Source of the DNA: CALLPQ01 sp964392325
GTDB taxonomy: Bacteria; Pseudomonadota; Alphaproteobacteria; Caulobacterales; Parvularculaceae
Length of the DNA stretch: 64,000 bases
Direction of reading: 5' to 3'
NCBI GenBank assembly: GCA_964392325.1
Contig: CAYMPJ010000014.1
Span: 1 to 64,000 of the forward strand
The notes beneath the pieces were generated by a model. That model was given only the letters and a program-made list of their open reading frames with translations, did not search any database and was not told where the DNA came from. Each line of letters begins with the position of its first letter. The first letter of the stretch is position 1. Of this stretch, positions 61,844 to 64,000 are shown piece after piece. Position numbers and translations under genes: made by a program.

Positions 61844-62131
61844 CTATTTTGATTTCGACTTTCCAGACCCTGACTTATCGTCCTTGGGTCTGGTTGATCT
61901 AACCAATTTTCGATGGGGACCATTATAATCTTCTATCCCCTGCTCGATCGCATAACACGCCAAACGCACCGATAGGGGGATGACAACACTCACCCCCTCT
62001 CGCTCGCCTTTTTCATAATATTGAATCATACGACGTTTTAACCCAAGGGCATGCGCAGCCTCTTTTTGAGACATTTTCAAACTGCGTCGCCAAGTTTTAA
62101 AATCTTTCGGCTCCACGCTGCTTCCCTCCAT
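61844..62131 (-). CDS. Small XRE-type HTH protein
   Basis: The 95-aa protein has an HTH (DFKTWRRSLKMSQKEAAHAL, KRRMIQYYEKGEREGVSVVI) and a positively charged, flexible tail ending in SGSGKSKSK. No partner toxin is adjacent. It may repress its own transcription from the 62132-62504 region. It has the usual length for a small Cro/CI-type regulator. Confidence 0.7.
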   Translation of the reverse strand: MEGSSVEPKDFKTWRRSLKMSQKEAAHALGLKRRMIQYYEKGEREGVSVVIPLSVRLACYAIEQGIEDYNGPHRKLVRSTRPKDDKSGSGKSKSK

Positions 62132-62504
62132 ACATTATATTTTCCCGGCGGATGATTTATACCCTCACTTTATCGAAATCGGCAAAGCAAGTTTTCCACC
62201 ATAAGCATTTCGCTCGCTAACCATCAAGCTCCAGCTTACCCCTTTAGCGGTAAATCAATTATAATCCATTTATTTGACAGTTTTAGGGGATGGGCAATTG
62301 TTGCGGGGATGAATATCTAATTATTCGCCAAAATTAAACAGGGTGTTATGGTTGGGTGGCCCTTGGCTCACCGGAGCTAAATTTGCACGAATAACCTTCC
62401 ATCGGCTAAAATTAGGGATGGCATCGCCACCATAAATAAACTGGACAAAACATTAGAGGCTCGAAATATTCGGGTTCATTATAAAGAATTGAAAGAAGAC
62501 GGAT
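62132..62504. other. Intergenic region upstream of the VOC gene
   Basis: No coding sequence was found. TTGACA at about 62275 is a possible -35 box for plus-strand transcription, but no convincing -10 follows. The divergent HTH gene and the VOC gene probably have their promoters here. Confidence 0.3.
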
Positions 62505-62918
62505 ATGCAAGTCACATCGCTCGATCATATCAACATCACCACCTCGGATATGGAAGGAACAGTTTCGTTCTTCATAAAAGTTTTTGGTCTTGAGCTCAGA
62601 GATACACCGGCGCATTTGTCCCCTGAACATATTCAGTGGCTTTACGATAAAAATGGCAATTCAATTATTCACGTCAATTCCAAAGAGGCGCAGCAACTCT
62701 ATGACCGCCCTACCCCAAGCGGACAGGTCACCGGGGCAATCCACCATGTTGCTTTTTCATGCACCGGCCACGCAGCCTTCGCGGCGCATCTTAAAAAACT
62801 GGAGATTGATTTTCGCGAGAAGGATACGCCAAGTGCGCAGCTGCGCCAGATTTTTGTTCATGAACCCAATGGGGTTTTGATCGAATTAAATTTTGTTGGG
62901 CAAGAAGAGTTTGCTTAA
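62505..62918 (+). CDS. VOC-family (glyoxalase/dioxygenase-like) protein
   Basis: The 137-aa protein is one vicinal-oxygen-chelate domain with the two-module fold. Start SLDHINITTSDMEGTVSFFI places the first metal-binding His, and GAIHHVAFSC and HEPNGVLIELNF contain the second His and Glu. The metal triad His-His-Glu is plausible. Substrate and exact function are unknown. It converges on a GNAT gene. Confidence 0.83.
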   Translation: MQVTSLDHINITTSDMEGTVSFFIKVFGLELRDTPAHLSPEHIQWLYDKNGNSIIHVNSKEAQQLYDRPTPSGQVTGAIHHVAFSCTGHAAFAAHLKKLEIDFREKDTPSAQLRQIFVHEPNGVLIELNFVGQEEFA

Positions 62919-62940
62919 ACAAAGGCGCTGCCAAAGAGTC

Positions 62941-63432
62941 CTATTCCAATCCGAGACTGAATTTTAATTGGCCTGCCGGTTTGACGTCATGAAACGCAAG
63001 CCATTGAACATATTCATCAGCAAGCTGGCGATAAGAAAGGCGGCCATCCCCGACAAAACCAAACCGGCTATAATATACTGGATTACCAATAAGCACACAG
63101 CCCGGCGCGTTTTGTTCTTTTAAAATATCAAGACCCTTATTAATCAGCGCACTGCCAATTCCGGTTTTTTGAAATTCCGGCGATACACAAACAGGCCCCA
63201 ATGCAAACCAGCCATGCGGGGTTTGGGAGATGAAAACTGGTGAGAAAGCGATATGGCCAACAATTCGGTCCCGTTCAAGGGCAACGAGCGAGTGTTTCAG
63301 GTCGCCATCTGCCCGTAATTTATCAACTCTATCAGCCTCACTGCCATCACTGAACGCCATTGGCTCAAAGGCGCGTTTGTTAAGCGCGTAGATGGCCTCG
63401 TAATCGCCGGGTTGTTCATATCTGATATCCAT
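62941..63432 (-). CDS. GNAT-family N-acetyltransferase (YhbS-like)
   Basis: The 163-aa protein has the GNAT core. Visible elements are DYEAIYALNKRAFEPMAF, LGPVCVSPEFQKTGIGSALI with the acetyl-CoA motif Q-x-x-G-I-G, and the terminal YYSRFGF. The LGPVAV-type strand and YxRFGF are seen in YhbS-like proteins. It would acetylate a small molecule or protein N-terminus. The substrate is unknown. Confidence 0.88.
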   Translation of the reverse strand: MDIRYEQPGDYEAIYALNKRAFEPMAFSDGSEADRVDKLRADGDLKHSLVALERDRIVGHIAFSPVFISQTPHGWFALGPVCVSPEFQKTGIGSALINKGLDILKEQNAPGCVLIGNPVYYSRFGFVGDGRLSYRQLADEYVQWLAFHDVKPAGQLKFSLGLE

Positions 63433-63572
63433 AAATATTAACTAACACACCCTTCAAGGAGTTCAATTAATCGCGCGCGCCCTGCTGGCCCGCGCGCCCT
63501 ATCCTTGAATTTTTAACTTCTATGGCCTATATTTCCTATGTCTGCTTGCAGACTATGGCGATAAATTGCGCG

Positions 63573-63578
63573 TATAAT
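63573..63578 (+). promoter_or_regulatory. -10 box of ssrA
   Basis: A perfect TATAAT lies just before the acceptor piece of the tmRNA gene. No perfect -35 is at the right distance; TTGCAG at 63546 is 21 bases away. The strong -10 fits a housekeeping promoter. Confidence 0.55.
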
Positions 63579-63582
63579 AAGC

Positions 63583-63878
63583 GGATCGGACCCGGGGGCG
63601 GTACCCGGCGGCTCCACCAGAGCCTCTAAAGATCATCAGATTTATGATTTTCAGGAGGTTGTGGAGGGGCCGAAATAGGATCGACGGACGTCTAAAAACG
63701 ATGTTTTTGCTCGGGTTGCCTCCGTTATTTGGCTAAACTTGAATAATTGCAAATGACAATTTCAAGGAAGATCTTGCTCTTGCTGCCTAGTGCGGCTGAG
63801 TAAAATCGCAAATTAAGTCCTGACCCCTTCCAAGGTCAGGCGGGGCCCCGGGGGTGCCTGGCAACAGAATCCCCCACT
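63583..63878 (+). ncRNA. ssrA: Two-piece (circularly permuted) tmRNA
   Basis: The acceptor piece comes first: a T arm (CCGGG-GGCGGTA-CCCGG at 63592-63608), then CGGCTCC-A-CCA ending at 63619. An intervening segment of 46 bases follows. The coding piece starts at 63666 with GGGGCCG, which pairs with CGGCTCC of the acceptor piece. The proteolysis tag starts at the GCA resume codon (63749) and reads ANDNFKEDLALAA, then TAG at 63788-63790. A hairpin (CCTGACC/GGTCAGG) and a final stem-loop lie downstream. The permuted order is typical of alphaproteobacteria. The 3' end of the coding piece lies at the scaffold gap. Confidence 0.93.
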
Positions 63879-63978
63879 NNNNNNNNNNNNNNNNNNNNNN
63901 NNNNNNNNNNNNNNNNNNNNNNNNNNNNNNNNNNNNNNNNNNNNNNNNNNNNNNNNNNNNNNNNNNNNNNNNNNNNNN
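63879..63978. other. 100-N assembly gap at the end of ssrA
   Basis: The 22 bases at 63852-63873 are identical to 63979-64000, on the far side of the 100 Ns. The contigs probably overlap in the final hairpin of the tmRNA. The right-hand copy is not a second gene. Confidence 0.95.
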
Positions 63979-64000
63979 GGGTGCCTGGCAACAGAATCCC

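Noticed and set aside
62275..62340. Possible riboswitch or structured leader before the VOC gene
   Set aside because: No conserved riboswitch core was recognised and pairing is not strong.
1..64000. CRISPR arrays, intact insertion sequences, prophage or toxin-antitoxin operons
   Set aside because: No repeat-spacer pattern, transposase, integrase, phage structural gene or toxin partner for the small XRE proteins was found.

Overview
The window looks like a chromosomal segment of an alphaproteobacterium of moderate GC, probably marine or aquatic. The strongest taxonomic evidence is a two-piece, circularly permuted tmRNA gene at the right edge, a layout typical of alphaproteobacteria. Family content agrees: a TIGR01459 HAD phosphatase next to ribF, a DUF3035 lipoprotein behind ileS-lspA, aroK-aroB followed by a CorC/HlyC protein, class I PHA synthase, an EpsI-fused exosortase, and groESL with both a heat-shock-sigma-like promoter and a CIRCE operator. 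No CRISPR array, rRNA operon, integrase or intact insertion sequence was seen.

Layout. 1-3 kb: tRNA-Leu(GAG), two XRE regulators and an unrecognised 501-aa protein. 3-11 kb: a minus-strand run with a methyltransferase of unknown substrate, an RNA m5U methyltransferase, TlyA, a BaiN-like flavoprotein, an acyl-CoA carboxyltransferase and the LolC/LolD lipoprotein exporter. 11-13 kb: a gene-poor stretch with two possible microproteins, a periplasmic thioredoxin-like protein and two decayed gene fragments. 13-15 kb: groESL. 15.7-21.4 kb: exosortase, a secreted NTF2-like protein, folA-thyA and a cysteine-cluster protein. 22-32 kb: FemAB-like acyltransferase, mnmA, YbjN-like protein, rsmB-type methyltransferase, Bax-inhibitor-1 homologue, TTC38-like TPR protein, and a large unrecognised exported protein preceded by an overlapping 43-aa membrane microprotein. 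32.6-40 kb: plus-strand aroK-aroB-corC-MFS-lgt-midA-pgeF. 40-55 kb: PHA synthase with an unusual lysine-rich tail, an acyltransferase/TPR-2OG-oxygenase pair, mutL, DUF3035, lspA, ileS, an Arg/Ser-repeat protein, ribF and its HAD partner.

55.2-58.8 kb is the clearest accessory region. It starts with what looks like the last ~40 codons of a Bacteroidota-type SpoIIE phosphatase, followed by an AT-rich trans-3-hydroxy-L-proline dehydratase gene. Then come a small lipoprotein, an ornithine-cyclodeaminase-family gene that could reduce the dehydratase product to proline, and a broken glutathione S-transferase gene. 59-64 kb holds a degenerate EAL (TipF-like) protein, an OmpA lipoprotein, an Lrp regulator, small regulators and enzymes, and ssrA.

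Two 100-N scaffold gaps (53073 and 63879) are flanked by identical 21- and 22-base ends. The contigs therefore probably overlap and little or nothing is missing. The best candidates for something not previously described are the PHA synthase tail, the acyltransferase/TPR-oxygenase pair, the hydroxyproline module, and the remnants at 12.4-12.8 kb. All functional calls are from reading the sequence; no database search was run.
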